In this document: positions 1 through 7,984 of the stretch, in pieces
How positions within the stretch are numbered: the stretch's first letter is position 1
Layout: every line of letters begins with the position of its first letter
DNA from: Lichenihabitans psoromatis
Lineage (GTDB): Bacteria > Pseudomonadota > Alphaproteobacteria > Rhizobiales > Beijerinckiaceae
Direction of reading: 5' to 3'
Assembly: GCF_004323635.1 (NCBI RefSeq)
Contig: NZ_CP036515.1
Location: 186,001-250,000, forward strand
Length of the DNA: 64,000 bases
Notes under the pieces: model-generated
What the model was told of the DNA's origin: nothing
Databases searched by the model: none
The model's input: the letters and a program-made list of their open reading frames with translations, nothing else
Program-made: the position numbers and the translations under genes

Positions 1-69
1 ACGCGCCTCGAGTTGAAACAGCAGAACGACACGGGAAGCCGTCCCGTCTGATAAGATGGGCTCTTGCCG

Positions 70-351
70 TCAGGTCAGTTCCCAGACCCGATCGGCCACG
101 CCGTCGAGATCGTCTTCGGTCACATCGGCCAGTCGCTTCTCGACACGGAACAAGAGGCTCGTTCGCCCCTCGCGCATGATCAGAACGACGGTTTCGAGAT
201 CGGGTGAGCCAGGGTCGGAGCAGTCGACTTCGCTGACCTTGACGACATCATCTCGATCTAAGACCAATTTGTCGTGGAGAGACGTTGCGAGATCCGCACA
301 ATGCAACCGTGCGGCCAGAGGAGAGACCCGACGCTGCACAACTTGAAACAT
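70..351 (-). CDS. hypothetical protein, 93 aa
   Basis: I do not recognise this small acidic protein. The C-terminal half has ordinary protein character (hydrophobic VVLIM stretch, then alternating charged residues and a closing DDLDGVADRVWEL), and the opposite-strand frame looks like a shadow (Ser/Arg/Thr-rich). There is no signal peptide, membrane segment or recognised motif. It lies downstream of slyX in the same direction with a gap of about 90 bp, so it could be the tail of the selO-trhO-slyX run or a separate unit. The start is the first ATG and is not firmly supported by a ribosome binding site. Confidence 0.5.
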   Translation of the reverse strand: MFQVVQRRVSPLAARLHCADLATSLHDKLVLDRDDVVKVSEVDCSDPGSPDLETVVLIMREGRTSLLFRVEKRLADVTEDDLDGVADRVWELT

Positions 352-442
352 CTCGGGCCCCCACCGCCGATGTACTCCGCATCAAGATGTCGACCGCAAT
401 ATACTGGTTTGTCAAGGCCATCGCAGCACAAAGCAGCGCAGG

Positions 443-661
443 TCAGTAATGCGGGGGTGGAACCTGCGGATGCCCTGCCCCCGCGTCGCTTTCGGTTGCC
501 TTCACCCGATCGCCGAGAGCCGCGACCTGTCGCGACAAGCTTTCGATGCGGCTCCACAGCATCGTGATCGTGTCGCTCAAGTCTTCGATCGCCTGCTCCT
601 GGTAAGCGAGCCGCATCTCCAGCGTCTCGACACGGTTCGGCAGTGCCGTCGTATCAGTCAT
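443..661 (-). CDS. slyX: SlyX family protein
   Basis: A 72-residue protein with the SlyX pattern: a short N-terminus (MTDTTALPNRVETLEMRL), a heptad-rich coiled coil over roughly residues 8-52, and the family's diagnostic C-terminal PPHY. The function of SlyX is not established; it was named for an E. coli gene beside slyD. The ATG at 661 lies inside the 3' end of trhO (8-bp overlap), which implies translational coupling. A longer in-frame reading upstream is mere trhO antiphase sequence, so I reject the longer start. Confidence 0.85.
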   Translation of the reverse strand: MTDTTALPNRVETLEMRLAYQEQAIEDLSDTITMLWSRIESLSRQVAALGDRVKATESDAGAGHPQVPPPHY

Positions 662-1445
662 CAGCGGGTGATCCGGATTTGTCGCGACGCGTTTGTTGAA
701 GACCATGCCCCAGGGCGACCCGCTCGTCGAAGACGAAACAGTCGCCCGACCACCGGCTGTTGGCCGGCTGTACCGTTTCAAGATATTTCAGGATCCCTCC
801 CTTGAGGTGAAACACCTCGTCGAAGCCAAGCGACAAGAGATAGGCACTCGCCTTTTCGCACCGGATACCGCCGGTGCAGAACATGGCGATTGTTTTGTGC
901 TTCTGAGGATCGAGCGCGCGCGCCGCGAAATCGGGGAATTCACCGAAGCGACCGATTTTCGGATCGATCGCACCGACAAAGCTGCCCATCTCGACCTCGA
1001 AGCCATTGCGCGTGTCGAGGACGAGGATATCGGGTCGATCCAGAAGGGCGTTCCAATCGGCGGGCTCGACATAGGTGCCGACACGAGCCGTCGGGTCGCC
1101 GCCTGGATGCCCGAGCGTGACGATTTCGCGCTTGAGACGGACCTTCAGGCGGCCGAACGGCATGGTCGCGGCGGTCGAATATTTTAGGTCGAGCCGATCG
1201 AGGCGGCCGCCGAACACGCCATCGCCTTGTAGCGTCTCGACCAAAGCCGCGATCGCCTCGGGAGAGCCGGCCACGGTTCCGTTGATCCCCTCGCGGGCCA
1301 ACAGCACCGTCCCGTAAATCCCGAGGTCCGCACAAACGGCGAGCAAAGGCGGCCTGAGGTCGCGCCAATCGGGTAGCGGAACGAATTGATAGAAAGCGGC
1401 GACCCGGATCGGCATCGCGGCCGTATCGTCGTGATCAGCCGCCAT
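654..1445 (-). CDS. trhO: tRNA uridine 5-hydroxylase TrhO (rhodanese-domain protein, YceA family)
   Basis: A 263-residue cytoplasmic enzyme of the YceA/TrhO family, which hydroxylates uridine 34 of certain tRNAs as the first step towards 5-methoxyuridine or cmo5U. An N-terminal ferredoxin-like domain (about 10-110, with AREGINGTVAG at 50-60) is followed by a rhodanese domain whose catalytic loop reads MFCTGGIRCEKA, with Cys190. The long upstream part of the open frame is low-quality sequence antiphase to selO, so I place the start at the ATG at 1445 (MAADHDD); MPIRVAAF at 1415 is an alternative. The start overlaps the selO stop by 11 bp, and the end overlaps slyX by 8 bp, so the three genes look like one operon. 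Confidence 0.9.
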   Translation of the reverse strand: MAADHDDTAAMPIRVAAFYQFVPLPDWRDLRPPLLAVCADLGIYGTVLLAREGINGTVAGSPEAIAALVETLQGDGVFGGRLDRLDLKYSTAATMPFGRLKVRLKREIVTLGHPGGDPTARVGTYVEPADWNALLDRPDILVLDTRNGFEVEMGSFVGAIDPKIGRFGEFPDFAARALDPQKHKTIAMFCTGGIRCEKASAYLLSLGFDEVFHLKGGILKYLETVQPANSRWSGDCFVFDERVALGHGLQQTRRDKSGSPADD

Positions 1446-2871
1446 GGGTCGGCGCCTCTCTGCCGTAAGCCTCGCCCATCGCCCGGATCGCGGTGATCTT
1501 GGCTTCGAACATCGACCAATCGTCATCCTTGTCGACGGCACCGAGGATCGTCTCGACCTCATCATGCTGCATGGTGCAGGGCGTGGCGCCGGCGAAATAG
1601 GCATGATCGAGCCGCAACCCCTCTGCGGGCGACGCATCCGCGAAAGCGGACCGCACCGGCGCGAAAGCGTCGGTCGCGTAAATGTGTCCGACCGGTCCGT
1701 GCACGGCCTTGTCGAACCTCGCCGTGCCGCCGTAACAATCGAAGATGACTTGCTCGAATGGCGCCTGGCTGGAAGCGAGGAACCCCCAGAAGGCATGGAC
1801 GAGGTCGTCGTCCCGCTCATCGCCGCGCGCCGCAATCCCAAGCCGCCGCAACGATTGCTCGACGAACGCCCGGCGGAACGCTGGGGCGAACTCCGCCAGC
1901 GCTTGTTCGAGATCGGCTTGTGGCGCGAGCGGGAGAAGGCATTCGGCCAAACGCGTCAGGTTCCACAACAGAACGCCGGGCTGCTCCCCATAAGCGTATC
2001 GGCTCGTGTGATCGAAATAGGCGGCCGTAAAGCCCGGATCATAGGTGGGCAAGAACCGCCACGGCCCGTAATCGAAGCTCTCGCCATTGACGTTGATGTT
2101 GTCGGTATTCAGCACGGCATGGACGAAACCCGCCACCATCCATTGCGCGCCCATGCGAGCCACCTTGCCGCCGACGGCACGCAAAAATGCGATCGCCCTG
2201 CCAGCGACGGTCGCGGCCTGCACCTCCGGCATGTAGGTCGCGATCGTATAGTCCAGCAATCGCTCGATATTGCTCGTTTCGTCGAGCGCCAACAGGCGTT
2301 GGAACGTGCCGATGCGAACATGCGAATGGCCGAGCCTCACTAGAACCGAGGCGCGCGTCGGCGATGGCTCGTCGCCCCGCTGGAGCGCCTCGCCGGTCTC
2401 GATCAGGCTGAAGCTCTTCGACGTGTTGACGCCGAGCGCCTCCAGCATTTCGGTCGCCAGCACCTCGCGGATGCCGCCGTTCAGCGTGAGCTTCCCATCG
2501 CCGCCGCGCGACCAGGGCGTGCGCCCACTCCCCTTGGTGGCGAGATCGAGCAGCCGACCGTCCGTGTCATACAGTTGCGCGAACAGAAAACCGCGTCCGT
2601 CGCCGAGGTCCGGATTGTAGCTGCCGAACTGGTGACCGTGATACCGGAGGGCGAGCGGCTGCGGGAAGCTGCCTGGCAGCGGCTCGAACCGGGCGAAATG
2701 CGCAATCCATTCGGCGTCGGTCAGGCCCTCGAGCCCGACCCGCGCAGCCCATCGATCATTGCGGAAACGGATGCGCTGCGCCGGAAACGGTGCCGCCGAC
2801 ACCTCATCATAGAAGTCCGTCCCGAGCGCGGCGTGGCTGGTGGCGGGGCGGAAGGCGGGTGAAAAGACCAT
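1435..2871 (-). CDS. selO: protein adenylyltransferase SelO (YdiU family)
   Basis: A 478-residue pseudokinase-fold protein that transfers AMP from ATP to Ser, Thr or Tyr of proteins in redox stress. Family landmarks are present: YHGHQFGSYNPDLGDGR (77-93), the nucleotide lysine Lys113 in ATKGSGRTPWSR, the LNTDN block with Asp257 and Asn258, and the metal-binding DYGP (Asp267). Length equals that of E. coli YdiU. I see no C-terminal cysteine or selenocysteine motif (it ends EAPTHGG). It is the first gene of the selO-trhO-slyX overlap operon. Divergent kdgK starts 128 bp away. Confidence 0.93.
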   Translation of the reverse strand: MVFSPAFRPATSHAALGTDFYDEVSAAPFPAQRIRFRNDRWAARVGLEGLTDAEWIAHFARFEPLPGSFPQPLALRYHGHQFGSYNPDLGDGRGFLFAQLYDTDGRLLDLATKGSGRTPWSRGGDGKLTLNGGIREVLATEMLEALGVNTSKSFSLIETGEALQRGDEPSPTRASVLVRLGHSHVRIGTFQRLLALDETSNIERLLDYTIATYMPEVQAATVAGRAIAFLRAVGGKVARMGAQWMVAGFVHAVLNTDNINVNGESFDYGPWRFLPTYDPGFTAAYFDHTSRYAYGEQPGVLLWNLTRLAECLLPLAPQADLEQALAEFAPAFRRAFVEQSLRRLGIAARGDERDDDLVHAFWGFLASSQAPFEQVIFDCYGGTARFDKAVHGPVGHIYATDAFAPVRSAFADASPAEGLRLDHAYFAGATPCTMQHDEVETILGAVDKDDDWSMFEAKITAIRAMGEAYGREAPTHGG

Positions 2872-2998
2872 GGCGTGCTAGATAGACACCTGCGCGATCA
2901 TCGGCAACGTGACGCATGACGATGGGGGTCGGCACGATCTCGGGTGGAAAGTCGGCCTTCGTTTGGCGTAGAAGAGCGGAGGTGATCGCGGGAGTGTC

Positions 2999-3955
2999 AT
3001 GGTGGGTGCGGAACTGGATCTCGTCTGTCTCGGCGAACCGATGCTGGAATTCAACCAGCAGACCCGCTCCGCGGCCGAGCCGCAGATGTTTATCCAGGCG
3101 CACGGGGGCGACGCCTCGAATGTCGCCATCGCGGCCGCCCGTCAGGATGCGCGGGTCGCTTTCCTCTCGGCTGTCGGGGACGACATCGCAGGGGCGAGCT
3201 TTCTCGATCTGTGGCACCGCGAGGGCGTCGAAGCCGCTGCCGTTCAGACCGACCCGGACAACCCGACCGGCGTCTATTTCGTCCAGCATGACGAGAGCGG
3301 CCATCGCTTCTCCTACCTGCGGCGCGGGTCGGCCGCGAGCCATTACCGGCTCGACCAACAGGGTCACGCCACGATCGAACGGGCTCGCTTCACCTTCGCA
3401 TCGGGCATCAGCCTCGGCATTTCGGATCAGGCTGCCGACACCGTGTTCGAGGCGTTCGCAAGCGCCCGACGCCACGGCCGTCAGATCGCATTCGACACCA
3501 ATTATCGCCCCAAACTGTGGCCTGCCGCACGGGCCTCCGCCGTCATCCAGCAGGCCCTCCGCCACGCCGACATCGCATTCCCAGGAATCGAGGACGCGCA
3601 ACTCCTGCTCGGGCTCTCCGATCCGGACGCGATCGTGGACCTCTGCCTCGACATGGGACCCCGCATCGTGGTGTTGAAGATGGGGAGTGCCGGATGCCTT
3701 GTCGCGACGCCCGAGGGGCGTAAGCTCGTGGCGCCCTTCCCGTGTCGGCCCGTCGATGCGACCGGCGCGGGCGACACGTTCTGCGGCAGCTTCCTCGCCG
3801 AAGCGGCGCGCGGCGCCTCGATCGAGGACGCCGCCACCTATGCCAATTGCGCCGCGGCGCTCGCCACCATGGGCTATGGCGCCGTCCCGCCCATTCCACG
3901 GCGACGCCTGGTGCTCGACACGCTTGCCGGCAAGCCGGCGTCCCTTTCTTTTTAG
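2999..3955 (+). CDS. kdgK: 2-dehydro-3-deoxygluconokinase (PfkB family sugar kinase)
   Basis: A 318-residue ribokinase/PfkB-fold kinase. It begins with the usual LVCLGEPMLEFNQ strand, has the GGDASNVAIAAAR substrate-side motif near 38-50 and the catalytic anion-hole motif DATGAGDTFCGSF near 250. Substrate assignment to KDG rests on the neighbour: the KDPG aldolase gene begins only 9 bp after the stop, so the pair would phosphorylate KDG and split the product to pyruvate and glyceraldehyde 3-phosphate. GGGAG lies just upstream of the start. Other PfkB sugars cannot be excluded by motif alone. Confidence 0.87.
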   Translation: MVGAELDLVCLGEPMLEFNQQTRSAAEPQMFIQAHGGDASNVAIAAARQDARVAFLSAVGDDIAGASFLDLWHREGVEAAAVQTDPDNPTGVYFVQHDESGHRFSYLRRGSAASHYRLDQQGHATIERARFTFASGISLGISDQAADTVFEAFASARRHGRQIAFDTNYRPKLWPAARASAVIQQALRHADIAFPGIEDAQLLLGLSDPDAIVDLCLDMGPRIVVLKMGSAGCLVATPEGRKLVAPFPCRPVDATGAGDTFCGSFLAEAARGASIEDAATYANCAAALATMGYGAVPPIPRRRLVLDTLAGKPASLSF

Positions 3956-3964
3956 GAGTTACGA

Positions 3965-4618
3965 ATGACCCCCACGCTTACGGCGCGACTCGACGCCATC
4001 ATGACGGATGGCCCCGTCATCTCGGTCGTGACGATCGACGACGTCGCTCATGCGGTGCCGCTCGCGCGCGCGCTGATTGCCGGCGGTGTCCGCGTCATCG
4101 AGGTGACACTCCGGACCCCGGCGGGGCTCGAAGCCATTCGCCGGATCGCAGCGGAGGTGCCGGAGGCGGTGCTCGGCGCCGGCACGGTCCTGTCGGGCCA
4201 GCAGGCGCGTCAATCCGAGCAGGCCGGCGCCTCCTTCCTGGTGTCACCGGGCCTGACCGAGCGCCTTCTGGGCGAAACGGCAGAATTGTCGATCCCCTTG
4301 CTGCCGGGCATCGCCACGGCTGGCGAGGCCATGCTGGCGGCCGAGGGCGGCCTCACCCGGCTCAAGTTCTTCCCGGCCGAACCTGCGGGCGGTGTTCCGA
4401 TGCTGAAGGCTTTGCATGGCCCTCTGCGCGATCTGGTCTTCTGCCCGACCGGCGGCATCGACATCGCCAAAGCGGCAAGCTATCTCGCCTGCCCCAACGT
4501 GGCTTGTGTCGGTGGCTCGTGGTTGACCCCCTCTCGCGCCATGGCGGCCGGTGATTGGGCCGCCATCACGGAGGGCGCGCGCCAAACGGTGCTGCAACTC
4601 GGCCCCAAGGCGGCCTGA
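3965..4618 (+). CDS. eda: KDPG aldolase (2-dehydro-3-deoxy-phosphogluconate aldolase)
   Basis: A 217-residue class I aldolase, the last enzyme of the Entner-Doudoroff route. Seen in the sequence: Glu46 in VIEVTLRTP (catalytic base), the phosphate-binding GAGTVL loop (71-76), the Schiff-base Lys134 in TRLKFFPAE, and GGIDIAKA near the end. The start has GGAG with a 6-nt spacer. It forms a two-gene operon with kdgK. No edd (phosphogluconate dehydratase) is in the window. The stop is 7 bp from the convergent eamA stop, with no clear terminator between them. Confidence 0.93.
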   Translation: MTPTLTARLDAIMTDGPVISVVTIDDVAHAVPLARALIAGGVRVIEVTLRTPAGLEAIRRIAAEVPEAVLGAGTVLSGQQARQSEQAGASFLVSPGLTERLLGETAELSIPLLPGIATAGEAMLAAEGGLTRLKFFPAEPAGGVPMLKALHGPLRDLVFCPTGGIDIAKAASYLACPNVACVGGSWLTPSRAMAAGDWAAITEGARQTVLQLGPKAA

Positions 4619-4624
4619 CCCCCG

Positions 4625-5515
4625 CTACGCGTCCGTCGCGACCGGCCGACGGTCGATCGCGACCCGCTTTCGCAGGAACACAGACAACCCGCTGCCGATG
4701 ATGATGGCGATGCCGATCAGGATCGAGGGTGTCGGCACGTCGCTCCAGAACATCCAGCCCATCAGCACAGCCCAGATGATCGACGTATATTGCAGCGGCG
4801 CCAACAGGGACGCCGGTGCAAGCGCCAGCGCCTTGGTGATGCACATGAAACAGGCCGACGACACGATCCCGACCAGGAACATCAGGCCGGCGTCGACGAG
4901 ACTTGGGGTCACCCACACGATAGTGCAAGTCGCGGCGCCGAATAGCCCCGTGCCGATGGTCTGATGCGTCACCAGCGTCAGCCAATGGGTGCCGCGGAGC
5001 TTGCGGGTGATCGTGATCGACAAAGCGAACATCGTCGCGCCGAATAGCGCCACCAGGGCCGATGGCGACAGGGCGTCACCGCTCGGATGGAGCGCCACCA
5101 TGACACCCGCGAAACCGACCACGACCGCGGCCCAACCGCCGATGCCGACGCGCTCGCCGAGGAGTGGGGCCGAAAGCGCCACGATGATGAGCGGTGCCGC
5201 GAGATAAAATGTCATGACATCGGCGAGGGGGAGCGCCCGCGTCGACAGATAAAACGAGTAGGTATCGGCGATCGAGCAGACGATCCGCGCGGCGTGAAGC
5301 CAGAGTTGCCCATCGAGGCGAAGGCCGACGCGCTGGCGCAGCAGCATCGGCACCAGAAGCATGCTCGCACCCACGGCGCGCAACATCATGATCTGTCCGA
5401 CGCTGTAGTCGACCACCAGCCATTTTCCGAGCGCGTCATTGACCGCGAAGAAAAACAGCCCAACCACATATAAGCTCATGCCGACGGTCGATCCCGCCGG
5501 TCGCACCATCTGCAT
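4625..5515 (-). CDS. EamA-type drug/metabolite exporter
   Basis: A 296-residue inner-membrane protein with ten predicted helices in two EamA repeats (about 15-145 and 155-280). Repeat-type motifs are visible, such as FYLAAPLIIVALSAPLLGE in the first half and APLQYTSIIWAVLMGWMFW in the second. DMT proteins of this type export amino acids, purines or drugs; the substrate cannot be read from sequence. The gene has its own upstream space of 210 bp shared with the divergent diguanylate cyclase, and that space contains a striking 24-bp palindrome 43 bp upstream of the start. Confidence 0.85.
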   Translation of the reverse strand: MQMVRPAGSTVGMSLYVVGLFFFAVNDALGKWLVVDYSVGQIMMLRAVGASMLLVPMLLRQRVGLRLDGQLWLHAARIVCSIADTYSFYLSTRALPLADVMTFYLAAPLIIVALSAPLLGERVGIGGWAAVVVGFAGVMVALHPSGDALSPSALVALFGATMFALSITITRKLRGTHWLTLVTHQTIGTGLFGAATCTIVWVTPSLVDAGLMFLVGIVSSACFMCITKALALAPASLLAPLQYTSIIWAVLMGWMFWSDVPTPSILIGIAIIIGSGLSVFLRKRVAIDRRPVATDA

Positions 5516-5557
5516 GACCGTTACCGCGTTGAAAGTTCGGGGTCGATGCGAGGCGTT

Positions 5558-5581
5558 GTCCGGACCAAGCTTGGTTCGGAC
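5558..5581. promoter_or_regulatory. 24-bp near-perfect palindrome, operator candidate
   Basis: The left arm GTCCGGACCAAG (5558-5569) is followed without spacer by the right arm CTTGGTTCGGAC (5570-5581); 11 of 12 positions are symmetrical. It lies between the divergent eamA (start 5515) and diguanylate cyclase (start 5727) genes and is closer to eamA. A gapless dyad of this length is a poor RNA hairpin but a typical dimeric regulator site. The regulator is not evident nearby. Confidence 0.55.
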
Positions 5582-5726
5582 GAGGCTGATTCGCGACGTT
5601 CGACGGCCCTAGCATGGAAAGCTGCTCTGCGGCGGTGCAAGTGCCGATAAACAGGGCACTGGCTGATAGGTCGCCGTTCTCGGCCGCGAGAAGACGAAGC
5701 TTTCGCGAATCGCTTCTGTTAAGAAG

Positions 5727-6926
5727 ATGGGCATGGGATATGTCGCATCGCTTCTGCAACGGCAGGTCGCGCCTTTCCGCGAGCGCGTTCTTCCGCCCGA
5801 CATCCGTCGCGATCTCGCTCGCCTCCTCTTCAGCACCATCGCGCCGATCATCATCATGACGGTGATCTTCGCATCCGTGACGTCTCTGGTGGCAGTCCGG
5901 CTGGGCGATCCGATTCTCTGGATCTTGATGGCGGCCGGCGTGATCGCGGGTTTGGCGCGGCTCGCCGTGACGATTGCCTACCGGCGGGACAACAGCGCCG
6001 ATGCGACACCGCCGACCTCGAAAGATCAGACTCAACTGGTTTGGGAACATCGCTACGCGACCGCCAGCTTCGTCTTCGCGGCAATTCTGGGTGTTACCGG
6101 CGCCCGAATCCTGTCGACGACAGACCCGGTCTGCCAGATGCTCTTCACCGGGGTGATCTTCGGATACGGATCAGGTGCGGTCTCCCGATTATCGATCCGT
6201 CCGTGGATCTGCATCCCCAGCGTGTTTCTCGGCGTCGTCCCGAGCATCGTCGCGATGTGCTGGCATGGCGGCCTGTACGACGTGGCCAATGGCCTTGTCA
6301 TGGCGGCCTTCATGCTCGGAAGTCTCGAAACCGTGCGGCACATCCATCGGTCGGTGTTGGACGAGCTCTTCAATCGGCGAATTCATGCAACTCTGGCCCG
6401 GCACGATGCGCTGACGGGGTTGGCGAACCGCATTCAACTAACCGAATCGCTCAATGCCGGAATGGCGGCTGCGGCCAAAAACAACGTGCTGCTGGCGGTT
6501 CACGCGCTCGATCTCGACCGCTTTAAACAGGTCAACGATACCTATGGGCACACGGTCGGAGACGCTTTGCTGTGCGCCGCTGCTGATCGGATCGCCGCTA
6601 ATTTACGAAACGGCGACCTCGTGGCGCGGATCGGTGGCGACGAATTTGTGATCGTACAGGTCGTCATCCACCACGCGACCGATGCCGAAATGCTGGCGCG
6701 CCGCGTCCTGAAAGCTTTGCGTTCGCCGTTTTTGATCACCGGCCATATGGTCCAGATCGGGACCAGCATCGGCATTGCCGTGGCGCCCCTCGATACGAGG
6801 GATCCGCTGGAGATCGTCACGCTGGCCGATCAGGCCCTCTATCGCGCCAAAACCGGCGGACGCAACACCTTCGCTTTCTATGCCGATATCGCGTCTCTGC
6901 CGACCAGCAAGAGCGCTGCGTCGTGA
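5727..6926 (+). CDS. membrane-anchored diguanylate cyclase (GGDEF domain)
   Basis: A 399-residue protein that should make cyclic di-GMP from two GTP. The N-terminal half has about six membrane segments (33-58, 62-84, 112-128, 137-150, 163-180, 186-200) in a module I do not recognise, followed by a GGDEF domain from about 222. The active-site signature GGDEF is at 303-307, and an RxxD inhibitory site (RNGD, 294-297) sits exactly five residues before it, so product inhibition is expected. No EAL domain. ATGs at 5727 and 5733 are both possible starts. Confidence 0.9.
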   Translation: MGMGYVASLLQRQVAPFRERVLPPDIRRDLARLLFSTIAPIIIMTVIFASVTSLVAVRLGDPILWILMAAGVIAGLARLAVTIAYRRDNSADATPPTSKDQTQLVWEHRYATASFVFAAILGVTGARILSTTDPVCQMLFTGVIFGYGSGAVSRLSIRPWICIPSVFLGVVPSIVAMCWHGGLYDVANGLVMAAFMLGSLETVRHIHRSVLDELFNRRIHATLARHDALTGLANRIQLTESLNAGMAAAAKNNVLLAVHALDLDRFKQVNDTYGHTVGDALLCAAADRIAANLRNGDLVARIGGDEFVIVQVVIHHATDAEMLARRVLKALRSPFLITGHMVQIGTSIGIAVAPLDTRDPLEIVTLADQALYRAKTGGRNTFAFYADIASLPTSKSAAS

Positions 6927-7156
6927 CCGTTCGTCAGCCAGGGGACGCTGCCGTCAAACAATCGTGATCGTGGCCGGGAAAGCTTCGCTTGCCTATCTTC
7001 AGGATTCGTTTATGGTTGGCTTATCGATACTAGGCTGACGACTTGGCCCTCCGCGTCTTCGAACGCGCATGCTGACGAACTCCCTCGAAACAATCGATTG
7101 AATTTATGCTTCGCGGCATCTCGCCGTGTGGCATGTACGTACGACAAGGGTTTGTC

Positions 7157-7366
7157 ATGAGCACTGGTACAGTTAAGTGGTTCAATGCCCAAAAGGGCTT
7201 CGGTTTCATCCAGCCGGACGACGGCAGCCAGGATGTGTTCGTACACATCAGCGCCGTCGAGCGCGCGGGCTTCAATGACCTTAAGGAAGGCCAGAAGCTC
7301 AGCTTCGAGCTCGCCGAAGACCGCAAGAGCGGCAAGAAGTCTGCTGATCGTCTTCAGGCTCTCTGA
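7157..7366 (+). CDS. cold-shock protein (CspA family)
   Basis: A 69-residue single cold-shock domain with RNP1 (KGFGFIQ) and RNP2 (VFVHIS), a single-stranded nucleic-acid chaperone of the cytoplasm. The start at 7157 gives the canonical [10 protein letters not shown]; the in-frame extension upstream is leader. The gene has a long untranslated region (230 bp since the previous gene), as is usual for temperature-controlled csp mRNAs, and is followed by a clear intrinsic terminator. Confidence 0.95.
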   Translation: MSTGTVKWFNAQKGFGFIQPDDGSQDVFVHISAVERAGFNDLKEGQKLSFELAEDRKSGKKSADRLQAL

Positions 7367-7430
7367 GCTTCTAGGTCGGTCATGATCGACGCCAAGCGCG
7401 TCGCGACTGGTTGATCAGAATCGTAAGTCT

Positions 7431-7463
7431 AAAGGGTCGGGGTTCACTCCCCGGCCCTTTTTC
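7431..7463 (+). terminator. intrinsic terminator of the cold-shock gene
   Basis: AAGGGTCGGGG and CCCCGGCCCTT form an 11-bp stem with one G-U pair and a 6-nt loop (TTCACT), followed directly by a T run. It lies about 65 bp after the csp stop. Confidence 0.85.
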
Positions 7464-7634
7464 CGTTTGCGCGATGGTCTGTCGGCACAAACCACGATCG
7501 CCAGCCGAAAAACACGCATGAGCGAGTTTCCTAGAATGGCGATCGGGATCGCGAAGCACATATAGGCTGCAGGGTATGCGTGTGATCGCTCTTCGTCAGA
7601 CGATCATGTCGCAATGTCGAGAGGGTAAGGGACC

Positions 7635-7874
7635 ATGACCGAAATTCATTATGTGATCGTCGAGCACGATGGCGGCTGGGCCTATAAGATGGGTGACGTC
7701 TTCTCCGAAACCTTCCCGTCGCATGACCAAGCTCTCGAAGCCGCAACGGCAGCATCGCATCGCCAGGAGATCCCAGGCGAAAGCGAAGGCATTTCCTATC
7801 AGGACGCCAAGGGCACGTGGCACGAGGAACTCGCGCCCGGAAATGATCGACCGGAGGCGGACGTCGTCGACTAA
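7635..7874 (+). CDS. DUF2188-like small protein
   Basis: A 79-residue soluble protein resembling the DUF2188 family (short proteins with a pattern of type YVIVEHDGGWAYKMGD, then a helix of the type HDQALEAATAAS, then YQDAKGTWHEE). Function is unknown. AGGG/AAGGGA upstream supports the start. It is monocistronic between the csp terminator and a convergent hairpin. Confidence 0.7.
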   Translation: MTEIHYVIVEHDGGWAYKMGDVFSETFPSHDQALEAATAASHRQEIPGESEGISYQDAKGTWHEELAPGNDRPEADVVD

Positions 7875-7958
7875 GCGTTTGGGGCTCGCTTGGTCGCGGT
7901 ATTGAACGTCTCGCGGGGCAGTCATCTCGCTTGATCACCGATCTAAGACACACCCGCC

Positions 7959-7976
7959 CTCGACCGTCTGGTCGAG
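7959..7976. terminator. hairpin between convergent genes
   Basis: CTCGACC and GGTCGAG form a perfect 7-bp stem around GTCT, between the DUF2188 gene and the convergent PhnD-like gene. No T run follows on either strand, so it is at best a weak or Rho-assisted end. Confidence 0.35.
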
Positions 7977-7984
7977 TGTGACGC

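Noticed and set aside
31..47. Hairpin ACGGGA...TCCCGT near the left edge
   Set aside because: A 6-bp stem without T run on either strand and without gene context on the left; cannot be interpreted at the window edge.
7539..7552. GCGAT-CGGG-ATCGC and other GATCG-type short dyads (for example 8995-9009)
   Set aside because: The GATCG/CGATC words are very frequent in this genome, so 5-bp dyads made of them are expected without function. I retain only longer or better placed ones.
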